A DNA stretch of 30,483 nt from a virus, in the IMG/VR virus record IMGVR_UViG_3300025108_000239, positions 1 through 30,483 of that record; one strand, written 5' to 3'. Positions 15,122 through 24,097 of the stretch are shown in pieces. The stretch's first letter is position 1. Every line of letters starts with the position of its first letter. Made by a program: the position numbers and the translations under genes. Below the pieces are notes generated by a model. The model saw nothing but the letters and a program-made list of their open reading frames with translations. It searched no databases and was not told the origin of the DNA.

Positions 15122-16051
15122 TTATGTAGTTATGTTAGGCATTCCAAACGGATTAGTTAATGTAAAGTCGATAAACGAATTTCCTTCAAGTTCAAAATCA
15201 ACGTTATCTGCATAAGGATCATTGTCGTCAATGGTATTGAAGGCGTCTGTTGTCGTAACAGCATATGAACCGGCTGGTGAATTAGTACCAATAAGGTTAC
15301 CAACACCTCCTGCAGTCGCAGCAATTATTGTATTTGTGCTATCGCTTGCTTTCTGATTCACAACATCGACGGCGGTAATAACATTGGATGCATCTTTATA
15401 CACCTTAGCAATCTCCGCAGTCACTGTCACATCAGGACTTGGTGTAGTATTTGTTTGTGTAACTTTTTCTCCAACCGTGAGATCACCACTACCACTTCCT
15501 AGGTTAATCTTAGTCCGAAGAGCATACTGCGTTTCAAAATCGTCAATTTCAGAGATACCCGTATCAATTTCTTGATTATCATATGAGAATGTTTCGCATG
15601 ATAATTTAAATGTAGGCACGTTTTGCAATTGATAGAAAGGTGTTTCATCCTCAACAAAATTGATTTCGAACAACCCTTTTACAAGAGGAAAATAAATTAG
15701 GTCACCTTCTTGTGGACGGGATTCTCCTGGGGTTTGAAATCTTCCAACCAGCTCTTCCCATCTGCGATTTGCAATGATCAGATTTACTTGATCACGTATT
15801 TCAACGCCGAACTTAGTAAGTAAATCACCATCACCTCCAAAGCCATCGGTGTTTTCGACATACATTTCAATAGCAAACGCTTCGCCAAATTCAGCTAACG
15901 TATCCTCATTGAAAATTGCATCGGTATTAACGATTTTACGCGGGATGTAATAAACATCATGGCCATAAATCTTAAGAGCCTCTATGGTAATGTCTTCATA
16001 GAGTCTTTTTTCTGATGTCTCACCAAGACTAAAATATGTATTACGAGGCAT
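15122..16051 (-). CDS. 14: Neck protein gp14
   Basis: I start at the ATG at 16051 (MPRNTYFSLGETSEKRLYED, 309 aa), 4 bases after the gp13 stop; an in-frame TTG 12 bases upstream would overlap gp13. T4 gp14 is 256 aa. The features EALKIYGHDVYYIPRKIV, FGVEIRDQVNLIIANRRWEE and the ending LTNPFGMPN are typical. gp14 joins gp13 in the collar that closes the filled head and receives the tail. A Thr/Ser/Ala-rich stretch of roughly 75 residues (about 200-275, SDSTNTIIAATAGGVGNLIG) has no obvious T4 equivalent and accounts for the extra length. Expressed in the unit starting at gp13. Confidence 0.93.
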   Translation of the reverse strand: MPRNTYFSLGETSEKRLYEDITIEALKIYGHDVYYIPRKIVNTDAIFNEDTLAEFGEAFAIEMYVENTDGFGGDGDLLTKFGVEIRDQVNLIIANRRWEELVGRFQTPGESRPQEGDLIYFPLVKGLFEINFVEDETPFYQLQNVPTFKLSCETFSYDNQEIDTGISEIDDFETQYALRTKINLGSGSGDLTVGEKVTQTNTTPSPDVTVTAEIAKVYKDASNVITAVDVVNQKASDSTNTIIAATAGGVGNLIGTNSPAGSYAVTTTDAFNTIDDNDPYADNVDFELEGNSFIDFTLTNPFGMPNITT

Positions 16052-16055
16052 ATAA

Positions 16056-16814
16056 TTATCCAATAAAATCTAATGGTGGCATTTCATGTTCAAGCCTTAT
16101 CTTTTCTTCGAGCTTTTCGATATCCTGAATAGCATCATCGTAAATTTGGCGACCATTTAATGTGACACCTCCGGGAAGTGCCATACCTTCAAACTTAATT
16201 AGATTTAAACCCCACTGCCTTTTGAATAGTGCGATTGTATACTTTTTCAAAAACATATCGTTAAAGACATCGGTAAACGCTGATTCGTCAATGGTGCTAT
16301 AACCATCAAAGACAACATACTTTCCAACACCAACATCTTTGAGCGTATCAGCATGAAAGTTAACACGATTCTTATGCCGTGAATACTCAATCATTTCATA
16401 AACACCATTGATGTTTCGATCAAGTAAAGAAAGGTATTGTTTAGTTAGTTCGTAATTTACAATACCACCGAATGATCCGTTCAAATCAAATACATCATTT
16501 AAGTGTATCTGATAGTCTACCGAAAAAAGAGATGTGCCCGAATTACTATTGTCAATATTGAATACATTATTAATTGAAAGAATGTTTGCACTCGAATCAA
16601 TGTCAATGTATTTATTGTCGATATCGGTTTGTGTAACCTGATGCTTAAGCAAATTGCGGACTACAGCATCACCGTGAAATTCTTGATAAAACTGAATTGC
16701 TTCGTCTAAACGATCTTCTAATTGATCGTCGTCAACATTAATTTCAATTACAGGTTGACCAAGTGCGCGGAGGCAATAGTCAATCAATCCTTGTCGTGTA
16801 CTTGGTTTAGCCAT
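16056..16814 (-). CDS. 13: Neck protein gp13
   Basis: This 252-aa protein (T4 gp13 is 309 aa) is the other neck subunit, binding the portal after packaging. The N-terminus STRQGLIDYCLRALGQPVIE followed by NVDDDQLEDRLDEAIQFYQE is diagnostic of gp13. The middle (LSLLDRNINGVYEMIEYSRH) and the segment FLKKYTIALFKRQWGLNLIK, then GVTLNGRQIYDDAIQDIEKL, are also conserved. It is followed 4 bases later by gp14. A perfect late promoter precedes it and probably drives 13-14-15-16. No signal peptide or membrane segment. Confidence 0.94.
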   Translation of the reverse strand: MAKPSTRQGLIDYCLRALGQPVIEINVDDDQLEDRLDEAIQFYQEFHGDAVVRNLLKHQVTQTDIDNKYIDIDSSANILSINNVFNIDNSNSGTSLFSVDYQIHLNDVFDLNGSFGGIVNYELTKQYLSLLDRNINGVYEMIEYSRHKNRVNFHADTLKDVGVGKYVVFDGYSTIDESAFTDVFNDMFLKKYTIALFKRQWGLNLIKFEGMALPGGVTLNGRQIYDDAIQDIEKLEEKIRLEHEMPPLDFIG

Positions 16815-16821
16815 TTAACTC

Positions 16822-16829
16822 TATTTATA
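16822..16829 (-). promoter_or_regulatory. T4-type late promoter for gp13-gp16
   Basis: A perfect TATAAATA on the minus strand, 7 bases before the gp13 ATG at 16814. It starts 3 bases after the stop of the 113-aa gene. The predicted leader is about 2 bases. Confidence 0.75.
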
Positions 16830-16831
16830 GG

Positions 16832-17173
16832 TTAGCTTGATGATGTTACTCTTGGACTTACAATCACCTGTCCTTCCTGAACTCGTGTTACTTCAGCTGG
16901 TGAACTGTTATCTTCAATTTCGATATCATATACATAGCGTCCTGCCTTTAAGGCATTTGTCTGTGTTGCAGTTAATGAAACATCAAGTTCGCTATTTGCT
17001 ATATCAATTGAAATTGTAAAATCCGTTGATGTGGTCGATGTGTATGACTTACGCATTTGACCTCTTGCAGTATAACCCGTTAAATTAATTGCGTTACCAG
17101 TATTTTTTTCAACATCAACAACTGTTTTAAATGTTGAGCCTTTATCGATATAAAGATTTGAATACGTTGCCAT
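16832..17173 (-). CDS. Small beta-rich virion protein upstream of neck genes
   Basis: A 113-aa protein rich in Thr and Ser. The pattern NLYIDKGSTFKTVVDVEKNT, LTGYTARGQMRKSY, LTATQTNALKAGRYVYDIEI and RVQEGQVIVSPRVTSS predicts a beta-sandwich resembling the N-terminal domain of phage baseplate or fibre anchors (BppU-like); similar small proteins occur in marine T4-like phages at the same place. In T4 the whisker gene wac sits just before gene 13, but no fibritin coiled coil is seen here. The likely role is a virion adaptor; this is inference. No canonical late box precedes it (only a loose CATATAACA), so it may be read from the fibre gene promoter. Confidence 0.75.
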   Translation of the reverse strand: MATYSNLYIDKGSTFKTVVDVEKNTGNAINLTGYTARGQMRKSYTSTTSTDFTISIDIANSELDVSLTATQTNALKAGRYVYDIEIEDNSSPAEVTRVQEGQVIVSPRVTSSS

Positions 17174-17191
17174 AATTGTGTTATATGATTT

Positions 17192-18184
17192 TTATTGGCG
17201 AATTTCTTTTATGGAGATTGTCGAAACACCATATTCAAAATTGAATGAGTTCGGATGTGATGGGCCGGAGAAGGTTTGATTCAATGTGAAAAATGAATTA
17301 GCTAATGCGGATGCAAAAATTAATGAGTATGTTTTGGCACTTGTCGTATTGGGCTTATCAATGTATGTTAATGGAATAGACTTCATAGTGCTACTCTCAT
17401 TATCATCATAAAATCCACTTGAATAAAAATTATTTCTGCCGGTTGCGGCTGCTGTATTATAGCCTTCGTATCCTGATCTAGTAATTATTTGTATTTCGTC
17501 AGAAGCATTGAGCTCACCTACCCAAAGCCCCGCATCGTAACGGTTGCTTTCACACGAAATAACCATTTCAATGGCAATCAATGAGTTTGCGTACACTGGA
17601 GTTATAGATGCTCGAAGAGCCGATATTTCACCTGCATACATGTCCTTAGCAGTAGTTCCATCACGAGAAAAGTTTAGGGCCTGCATGTTTATCATTTTTG
17701 CACCAGCTGTGCTTGCCACTGTTGTCACCCTATCACCAGTAGTACCAATGAGTTCTGCGTTAAAGGTATCAATGGTGTTTATTCTTAAATATTGCTGTTG
17801 AACTATACTTCCTACACTATCATCAACATAATCTTTAACGGCCTTGGACGTAGGAATTGTAACATCAGAATCTTGAAGACCACTCGCAGTCACATCAATT
17901 TCAATTTCTGCCACATCGCCGCTGGATGAGCCAGTATTACCTAAAAGCTTTTTAGGATTAACCTCCTGTATTTTGCTATAGTTAATAGCATGCTCATCAA
18001 CCTGACCAGAATAAATGTTAACTACTTCAGTGCCAAGGCCATTAACTTTTTCGATGATACCATTTGTTTTTTCGCGCCAATCTTCAAGTGTGTCAGTTAG
18101 CGTAATACCTGCTTCAGTAGCTCCTCCTTCAGTATTTCCTGTATCTGGACTATTGAAATCTGTAAATAATCGAGTATTGCTCAT
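17192..18184 (-). CDS. Tail-fibre-like protein
   Basis: This 330-aa protein has a fibre layout. Residues about 27-45 (LTDTLEDWREKTNGIIEKVN) form the conserved N-terminal attachment pattern found in many marine T4-like fibres. Residues about 100-135 (DVTIPTSKAVKDYVDDSVGS) are a short trimerising helix common in phage fibres. The C-terminal 200 residues are a beta-rich head ending in FNFEYGVSTISIKEIRQ, which looks like the jelly-roll tip of receptor-binding fibres. The gene takes the place of T4 genes 9-12. A one-base-variant late box (GATAAATA) overlaps the stop of the 62-aa gene just upstream. Host range determinant is a reasonable inference. Confidence 0.78.
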   Translation of the reverse strand: MSNTRLFTDFNSPDTGNTEGGATEAGITLTDTLEDWREKTNGIIEKVNGLGTEVVNIYSGQVDEHAINYSKIQEVNPKKLLGNTGSSSGDVAEIEIDVTASGLQDSDVTIPTSKAVKDYVDDSVGSIVQQQYLRINTIDTFNAELIGTTGDRVTTVASTAGAKMINMQALNFSRDGTTAKDMYAGEISALRASITPVYANSLIAIEMVISCESNRYDAGLWVGELNASDEIQIITRSGYEGYNTAAATGRNNFYSSGFYDDNESSTMKSIPLTYIDKPNTTSAKTYSLIFASALANSFFTLNQTFSGPSHPNSFNFEYGVSTISIKEIRQ

Positions 18185-18189
18185 ATATT

Positions 18190-18378
18190 CTATTTATCTA
18201 ATAATTGTTGAATTGCTTCTTTAAGGTCATTAACTTCGCTTTGCAATGAATCAATTTGTGTTTGTTGCTTAACAATAGTCTTTGTTCTTTCTTTAGCGAG
18301 CTTCCGTGCAGAATATGCAGGCATATTCATATTTACGAGAGCTCCTGAAGCTTCATCTCTTTTATACGTATTTGACAT
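18190..18378 (-). CDS. Small coiled-coil protein (62 aa)
   Basis: The ATG at 18378 overlaps the stop of the 1900-aa gene by one base (TAATG), which argues for a real, coupled gene. The N-terminal half (SNTYKRDEASGALVNMNMPA) is polar and probably extended. The C-terminal half (TIVKQQTQIDSLQSEVNDLK, then EAIQQLLDK) is a clear heptad coiled coil. The family is not one I can name. A trimeric connector between the giant upstream protein and the fibre encoded next is an attractive guess from position, not shown by sequence. The stop lies within the late box of the fibre gene. Confidence 0.75.
   Translation of the reverse strand: MSNTYKRDEASGALVNMNMPAYSARKLAKERTKTIVKQQTQIDSLQSEVNDLKEAIQQLLDK
18191..18198 (-). 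promoter_or_regulatory. Late promoter variant (GATAAATA) before the fibre gene
   Basis: GATAAATA on the minus strand, one base from consensus, overlapping the last codons of the 62-aa gene, with 6 bases to the ATG at 18184. Confidence 0.5.
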
Positions 18379-21300
18379 TATACTGTTGCGATTACTCTAA
18401 GGTTTTTGATCTCAGGCGCATAAGCCTTATCAGAAGATTTGAACAGAACCTTAATCGAAAGCTCGTTAAACTCTGTCGTAGTATTACCTTCAAATTCAAC
18501 TTCTTTAAATTCAAAGTCTGTATTTACTGGAAGCTTATTGTCACCGACTGGATTAATCTTCGTCCATCCTAATGCATCGAATGGTGTGTCATCATTAAGA
18601 TACTTGTACTTGGCGTAAACTTCGATATCAGTGCTATCATCAGGACGCATAACATCAGCATACACATTAACCTGATCTGCAGGTGATTTAAGAATAACTC
18701 TTTTCGTAATGTAACGAGCGGCAGATTCACCACCATCTCTTACAGTTTCAAATTCACTCGAATTTGTTATGATATTATCAAATGTTACAAGTGAAATACG
18801 ATCAAGGTCAACAACTGGTGAAACCTTTGAATCGGTTGTACTTAACGTTGCTTCAAGCTTAAGCTCATCAGCACCACTTCCGCCACTACCACTTCTTTTA
18901 TCGTGTTCAACACGTGTGCCAGTGTATAGAAGTTCACCTGGGAATACTGTATATTCGTTTGCCGCACCATTTCCAACATGCATTTGATATGTAGATGATG
19001 TTTCAGGTAAATTCATATCTTGAATAATTGGAAGATATGTAGATGCTTTCCAAGTATCAGTTTGTGCAGTAGCAGTTGGGATTGGGCTATTCGGCAATAG
19101 GTATTGTGCTGCATTACCTGTGCCATTTAAGTTTACTTCGCTGCCACTAAAGTCTGAACTCGTATATAAGCGAATTAGTCGACTATGTTCCACAGGTCGA
19201 ATAACACTTCCATCTTTTTCTACAGTTTCGGCATGATACGTGTCACCTGAAGTTAGATTCGTAATTGATGTTCCGCCACCATTATTATATTCAAATGTTT
19301 GGCCGCTCTTCACCTTTATTGAATTACTTGGAAGTTCAATTGTTTCATCGGCTATAGTAACACTTCCTGTAGGAATATTGATTCTGTCGCGTGCACCAAT
19401 TGTGATCGTTGGCATTGTGCCTCCAGGGCTATCATAACCAGAGCCATTTGTAAGAACCTCAATCGTATCGATAACACCACCATTTCCAACGTATGCTTTT
19501 GCGGTTGCAGTCGTTCCACCTGATGCAGCCACGGTAATTGTAGGTGCACCTGTTAGATAACCAGTAGCAGGAGAATCAAGATCGATGTAACTTACCTCTC
19601 CTCTTTGAGGACATAGTCCACTAAACACTGCCGTTTGAGAAGCATCGGTTTTAAAATCTGCACGCTTCAACTTGAACTTCAAATCTTTATTCTGATCTGG
19701 TGTCCATGTAGATGCATTCTGCGATTTAAGTAACACACCCAGATTCACGTTCTTGGTGATTCTTTCGGCTTGTCCCGCAGCAACCTTGTTAAGTGTCCCT
19801 GGCTCGGCAAACCAAACTCGATACCTTGCACTATTAGAAATAAGCACAATAGCATATTCAATATCGGGTTCCAAGTAAATTGGTGTATCGAATCTAAATG
19901 TTGTTGCAGACTGAGCATTCGTCGCATCGACACTCACCTCATTAGGATTTTTAATAACCCGTGAAAACGGAATGGTGTTCTGCGTAGGAATACCATTTTC
20001 AACAGTAACAATACTTAGTTCAACTGGAAGATTCGGATCTTCCGCCTGGAAGAAAATATCAACCGATGATAGGAAAATACCCGTTGGTTCATTACCAATC
20101 ATGAATGTTTGAGCAACAGGGTCGCGTCTTACAACACGACTACTTACAAGTCTATCACGATTTTGAGATACACGAGTTCTTTCAAGAACAAGTTGGCGTG
20201 TAGACAAAATAGTACGCTGTCTTGTTTCAAGAAGACCTTTGGCGTGGTATGTTGATTCGGCAGATGAAAGCTCAAGCACGCGATTATTTACTGAACTATC
20301 TGTAAGTCGAATTTGTCTTGAACCTGTTCTAAATCGTAACGTGTCGTTATTCGGAATAACAATGAATCCTTCAACCGATCCTGCAGAGTCGGTCTTAAGA
20401 GCAGTTGTACCAGAAATACTTGCAGGAAGATCACCATCGAATCTTTCAACATCGGTGTTTCCTGCTGCAGCAATGTTTCCACCAAATTGTTGGAATGTTG
20501 TTTCACCACAATAACTTGTAATATTCACATCATCCATATACATATAGAATGTTGTGTTTGGCTTAAGCAATTGCGCCTTGAAGAAAATCTTACGTGAACG
20601 AATAAATGGAATAAAGGTAATGTTTAATAGTTTATCATCAATGACTTCTCTTACAGTACCTTCAACAAGAGATGTTTGAATTCCTTCACGTCGATCTCTT
20701 TCAAAAGTATTTAATCTAAAGAAATTGCCTCTCGCTCCTAGAAGGCGCGTTGCTTGGAAACCAAATCGTCGGCGAGCCTCAAAGCCACCCATTGTGCCTA
20801 AGGAAGTTCTTGTACTAACCCTTTGTGGTGCACCATTCCAGTTTGCATTCCATTCTCCCCATTCTGTTCCTAAAATATTTGGATCGTTTGCAATTTGTTC
20901 GAGTAATGCGTTATTATCGCCTTCAACATTTTGAACAATATCAGGCACATGGTTTACATCCTTCCATTCGTCGCTTGAAGGCGAAAGTTCAAGTGATCCA
21001 CTCCATGTAGCAACATCGTATGGGTTTACACTGATGTGTCCTGAAGCAAAAGGTTGGTCAACTAAAGTTTTTTCAATATGGTCAAGAACAACGGCGTTTC
21101 CACGCTTACCAGAATATTTTGTGGTCGAGGTAACAGTATCACCATTCCAACTTGTAACTCCTGATGTTTCAGCAGTAGCAGTCATTCCACTTTTATATTG
21201 CCATCTTGTATTTTCAGACAAATATGTAGGACGGGCAGAAAAGTTTTCGCGGTCAATTGCAACTCGATAATCTCCATTTGCAGTATCACCCGTACCGTGT

Positions 21301-24080
21301 CCTCTAAACGAATCTGTAATGATACCATTTTTAAACCTATCGCCGGATGCATCCTGAATTTGAATTCCAGCAGCTTCGTTTTCTAATGCAGTAAGCGCGG
21401 TGTAATACTCAAGATTTTTAACCCGATCATCAAGATCGCCAATGTCTCTCATTGTGTATCTACGATTATCAGAAGAAATTACGTTAATATCATCGATAGA
21501 ATACACATACCCTGGCTTATCAATTTGATAAAGTAAAAGTGAATCGGATGGAACATCAGGATATTGCGGATTCTTATTAGCAGTTCCCGTGATTACCTCT
21601 ATTTCGCCAAGTTGTGTAAGAACAATAATATCACGTCGAGGTAAGTAATGATCAAACTCGACAGTAACAAGAGAATCTGGTTTAATACCAACACCTTCTG
21701 TCGAATCGGTTACACTTGGTCTAAAGTCTAAGCAATTGGAAAGTCGAAGACCCTCATACTGAGGAATGTCTTCAAGGTCTAATAGTGACCCACCAGAATT
21801 TTTATATGAGTTCGCGGTGAATACGTTTCCTGTACCATGGGCAAAGCGATCATACGTTGCGACTAGACTTCCACTTTCGAATGCGCCACTGCCTTTATAC
21901 ACAAGACGTGACTTAGCATAATGAGTATCGGTTTGGCCAGTAATAAGTTCAAAATCACTTTGAATATTTTCTGATGCGCCGGCCGGGTTCTTTGCATGAG
22001 TAACACTTGTAAGATTATAAACATCAACGTGGTCTAATGTAATTACATCACCAGGATTAAGCGATGTCGTAGTTGTCGTAGTAGAACCAATCGTCTGTGT
22101 CTTATCTCTGATAACCATTGGAACTTCGACCGGTGCAAACACAGTAAAATCGTTTCCAGCACCCGTTGCTGGATTAGCACCACTTGCCATGAATATTTCC
22201 AAATCGGCATCATCACCTGCATTATTGAGTGTTACTGATTTAACATATGCTTCGCCATCAGTATCTTCAGTTGATGTTCCTTCCTGAACAACAACATAAT
22301 CGTCAGGATCTGTACTAATATGTTTACCACCACTATGGGCGCTATTAATGTTTACTGTTGTATCACTTGGGTCTTGTTCATAAAATCTTTCTTGAACAAT
22401 GATCTTACTATTTGTAACATTAACATCTTCAACAGTAAATCCACTTAAAGGATACACCATGCGGGACTGATCATCACCGGTTTCAATGAGTGTGAATCCA
22501 TCATTATTGAAAAGATAAGAATCTCCATCAGAGGTTGTCTCATCATGATCAAGGTGAAGTATTTTTGCGTCGCTTAATTTTTTACCAGCCGCTAAACTAA
22601 TATCATAAATGTATAATCTTTTAGTCGCGTGTGCCGCGGTCGGTGAATCTTGAGCAGCGGTTTTTATACCAGTATTTTCAATTGCATGAATTCTGCATGT
22701 TCCAATTACAACATCGGGATTACTTTCATCTTGAAATAGTGTATAAGTTTCATTAGGTGCAAATACAAAATCTGTAATAAATGCTTGATCTAAAACGCCG
22801 GCATCATCTATAAGTGATCCTTCAATGTATTGACCACGAGTAGCAGCAAGTTTATAATCACTATACGTTTCTTTATCGCTGCGGCCTTTCGTAACAACAA
22901 CATCTTGTTTATCTTCAAACTCTACACGATAACCTTGAACATATGCCGTGGAAGGTTCGATACCTACAATGTATCTTTTCTTTCCTTCAGTCTGCGCTTC
23001 ACCAAGATTTGTTACACCCGCAATAAGAGGTGTACTAGGCGAATTTAAAATTTCATCATCGGTATACTTACCACGATTACCTGCTTCATCGTTAAGGTAT
23101 TGACGGATGTCGTGCTTAAATGGTTTGAGTGTATAGGATCCGCTTTCCTCTTCAGTTCTTTGTGCAAGGGCTTTACCTAATTCGCTATATTCTGTACGAA
23201 CAGGAGAAACCACTTTATCTTGATTAATTTCAAGAAGATGGATACGTTGCTGGTCTTCAACCGCTGCATCGCTATTTGAATCTTTAACAAACTTAAGTGT
23301 TAAAGCAATCTTATAACGATCGGCACCAGGTGCGTTAATATTTGGTTGGCCATTTGCATTATCGAGAAGACTCGAATCATCTGCACTCGTAACAATGCTC
23401 TCAGCAATATCGAAGAAAAGATCACCTGTAATTTTACCATTTGAATCTTTTATAATAAAGGATTCTGTTGTATCAACATGAACAAAGTGTCCTTTAACAA
23501 AAAAGACACCTTCATCTTGAAAGAAGCCGCCATAATCTCCAGGCGCTTCTACACTTGTACTAATATCACCTATTTCAGCACTAGCGGCTACGCTTGTACT
23601 ACCAATTGTGATAGTATCTTCGTCAGCAGCGAGATTAATTTGGTCGGCATTCGCAAATTCTCTTGTGCCGGAAGAACCTTCACCGCCGTATTTTAGATAG
23701 AGTCTATATTGATCACTTCCAATTGTTGTTGTTTCAACACCGACGATTTTTGCTCTTAAAGTAGTATCACCATTCTTAATAACTTCTTTACCCTTAAGCG
23801 CGTTGAGCTGAGCTGCGGTAATGCTATTATTAATAAATTGAATTGCAACACTTTTAATTCCTTCGTCGTATTGCGAGTAACCATCTAGAACACGATCGCC
23901 ATCCTTAAACACGTGTCGACCAAATTTATCAATTTGATCTTGAACGTTGGATTGGATTTGATTTAGTTCTCTTACCTGTACACTTCGGCCGGGACGGAAC
24001 AAAATGCGTAAGTAGCCTTTGTCTGTGGCTGTGGTAAAATCGTCGTGATAAGGCTGATCAGAATATGTTTTAATTGCCAT
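18378..24080 (-). CDS. Giant DUF4815-like tail/baseplate structural protein
   Basis: At 1900 aa this is the largest gene in the window. The N-terminal region (residues about 23-67: GYLRILFRPGRSVQVRELNQ, then FGRHVFKDGDRVL) is the signature of the DUF4815 family found in marine T4-like phages. The middle consists of many beta-rich segments. Around residue 1000 is a Trp-rich, charged stretch (EWGEWNANWNGAPQRV). Near residues 1500-1565 is a Gly-rich module (SPATGYLTGAPTITVAASGG and LTNGSGYDSPGGTMPTITIG) like that of gp8. The C-terminus ends in a beta domain (NLRVIATV). It lies directly after gp8 with its own promoter and before the fibre genes, so it probably forms a large baseplate-periphery component, replacing T4 gp9-gp12 functions. 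Function is inferred. Confidence 0.85.
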   Translation of the reverse strand: MAIKTYSDQPYHDDFTTATDKGYLRILFRPGRSVQVRELNQIQSNVQDQIDKFGRHVFKDGDRVLDGYSQYDEGIKSVAIQFINNSITAAQLNALKGKEVIKNGDTTLRAKIVGVETTTIGSDQYRLYLKYGGEGSSGTREFANADQINLAADEDTITIGSTSVAASAEIGDISTSVEAPGDYGGFFQDEGVFFVKGHFVHVDTTESFIIKDSNGKITGDLFFDIAESIVTSADDSSLLDNANGQPNINAPGADRYKIALTLKFVKDSNSDAAVEDQQRIHLLEINQDKVVSPVRTEYSELGKALAQRTEEESGSYTLKPFKHDIRQYLNDEAGNRGKYTDDEILNSPSTPLIAGVTNLGEAQTEGKKRYIVGIEPSTAYVQGYRVEFEDKQDVVVTKGRSDKETYSDYKLAATRGQYIEGSLIDDAGVLDQAFITDFVFAPNETYTLFQDESNPDVVIGTCRIHAIENTGIKTAAQDSPTAAHATKRLYIYDISLAAGKKLSDAKILHLDHDETTSDGDSYLFNNDGFTLIETGDDQSRMVYPLSGFTVEDVNVTNSKIIVQERFYEQDPSDTTVNINSAHSGGKHISTDPDDYVVVQEGTSTEDTDGEAYVKSVTLNNAGDDADLEIFMASGANPATGAGNDFTVFAPVEVPMVIRDKTQTIGSTTTTTTSLNPGDVITLDHVDVYNLTSVTHAKNPAGASENIQSDFELITGQTDTHYAKSRLVYKGSGAFESGSLVATYDRFAHGTGNVFTANSYKNSGGSLLDLEDIPQYEGLRLSNCLDFRPSVTDSTEGVGIKPDSLVTVEFDHYLPRRDIIVLTQLGEIEVITGTANKNPQYPDVPSDSLLLYQIDKPGYVYSIDDINVISSDNRRYTMRDIGDLDDRVKNLEYYTALTALENEAAGIQIQDASGDRFKNGIITDSFRGHGTGDTANGDYRVAIDRENFSARPTYLSENTRWQYKSGMTATAETSGVTSWNGDTVTSTTKYSGKRGNAVVLDHIEKTLVDQPFASGHISVNPYDVATWSGSLELSPSSDEWKDVNHVPDIVQNVEGDNNALLEQIANDPNILGTEWGEWNANWNGAPQRVSTRTSLGTMGGFEARRRFGFQATRLLGARGNFFRLNTFERDRREGIQTSLVEGTVREVIDDKLLNITFIPFIRSRKIFFKAQLLKPNTTFYMYMDDVNITSYCGETTFQQFGGNIAAAGNTDVERFDGDLPASISGTTALKTDSAGSVEGFIVIPNNDTLRFRTGSRQIRLTDSSVNNRVLELSSAESTYHAKGLLETRQRTILSTRQLVLERTRVSQNRDRLVSSRVVRRDPVAQTFMIGNEPTGIFLSSVDIFFQAEDPNLPVELSIVTVENGIPTQNTIPFSRVIKNPNEVSVDATNAQSATTFRFDTPIYLEPDIEYAIVLISNSARYRVWFAEPGTLNKVAAGQAERITKNVNLGVLLKSQNASTWTPDQNKDLKFKLKRADFKTDASQTAVFSGLCPQRGEVSYIDLDSPATGYLTGAPTITVAASGGTTATAKAYVGNGGVIDTIEVLTNGSGYDSPGGTMPTITIGARDRINIPTGSVTIADETIELPSNSIKVKSGQTFEYNNGGGTSITNLTSGDTYHAETVEKDGSVIRPVEHSRLIRLYTSSDFSGSEVNLNGTGNAAQYLLPNSPIPTATAQTDTWKASTYLPIIQDMNLPETSSTYQMHVGNGAANEYTVFPGELLYTGTRVEHDKRSGSGGSGADELKLEATLSTTDSKVSPVVDLDRISLVTFDNIITNSSEFETVRDGGESAARYITKRVILKSPADQVNVYADVMRPDDSTDIEVYAKYKYLNDDTPFDALGWTKINPVGDNKLPVNTDFEFKEVEFEGNTTTEFNELSIKVLFKSSDKAYAPEIKNLRVIATV

Positions 24081-24089
24081 AATTATTTT

Positions 24090-24097
24090 TATTTATA
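24090..24097 (-). promoter_or_regulatory. T4-type late promoter for the 1900-aa gene
   Basis: A perfect TATAAATA on the minus strand, overlapping the gp8 stop codon, with 9 bases to the ATG at 24080. The predicted leader is about 4 bases. Confidence 0.73.

Noticed and set aside
16052-16063. TTG start for gp14 at 16063 (and similarly TTG for gp16 at 14351)
   Set aside because: Both have an ATG 12 bases downstream that gives the usual protein start with normal gene spacing.
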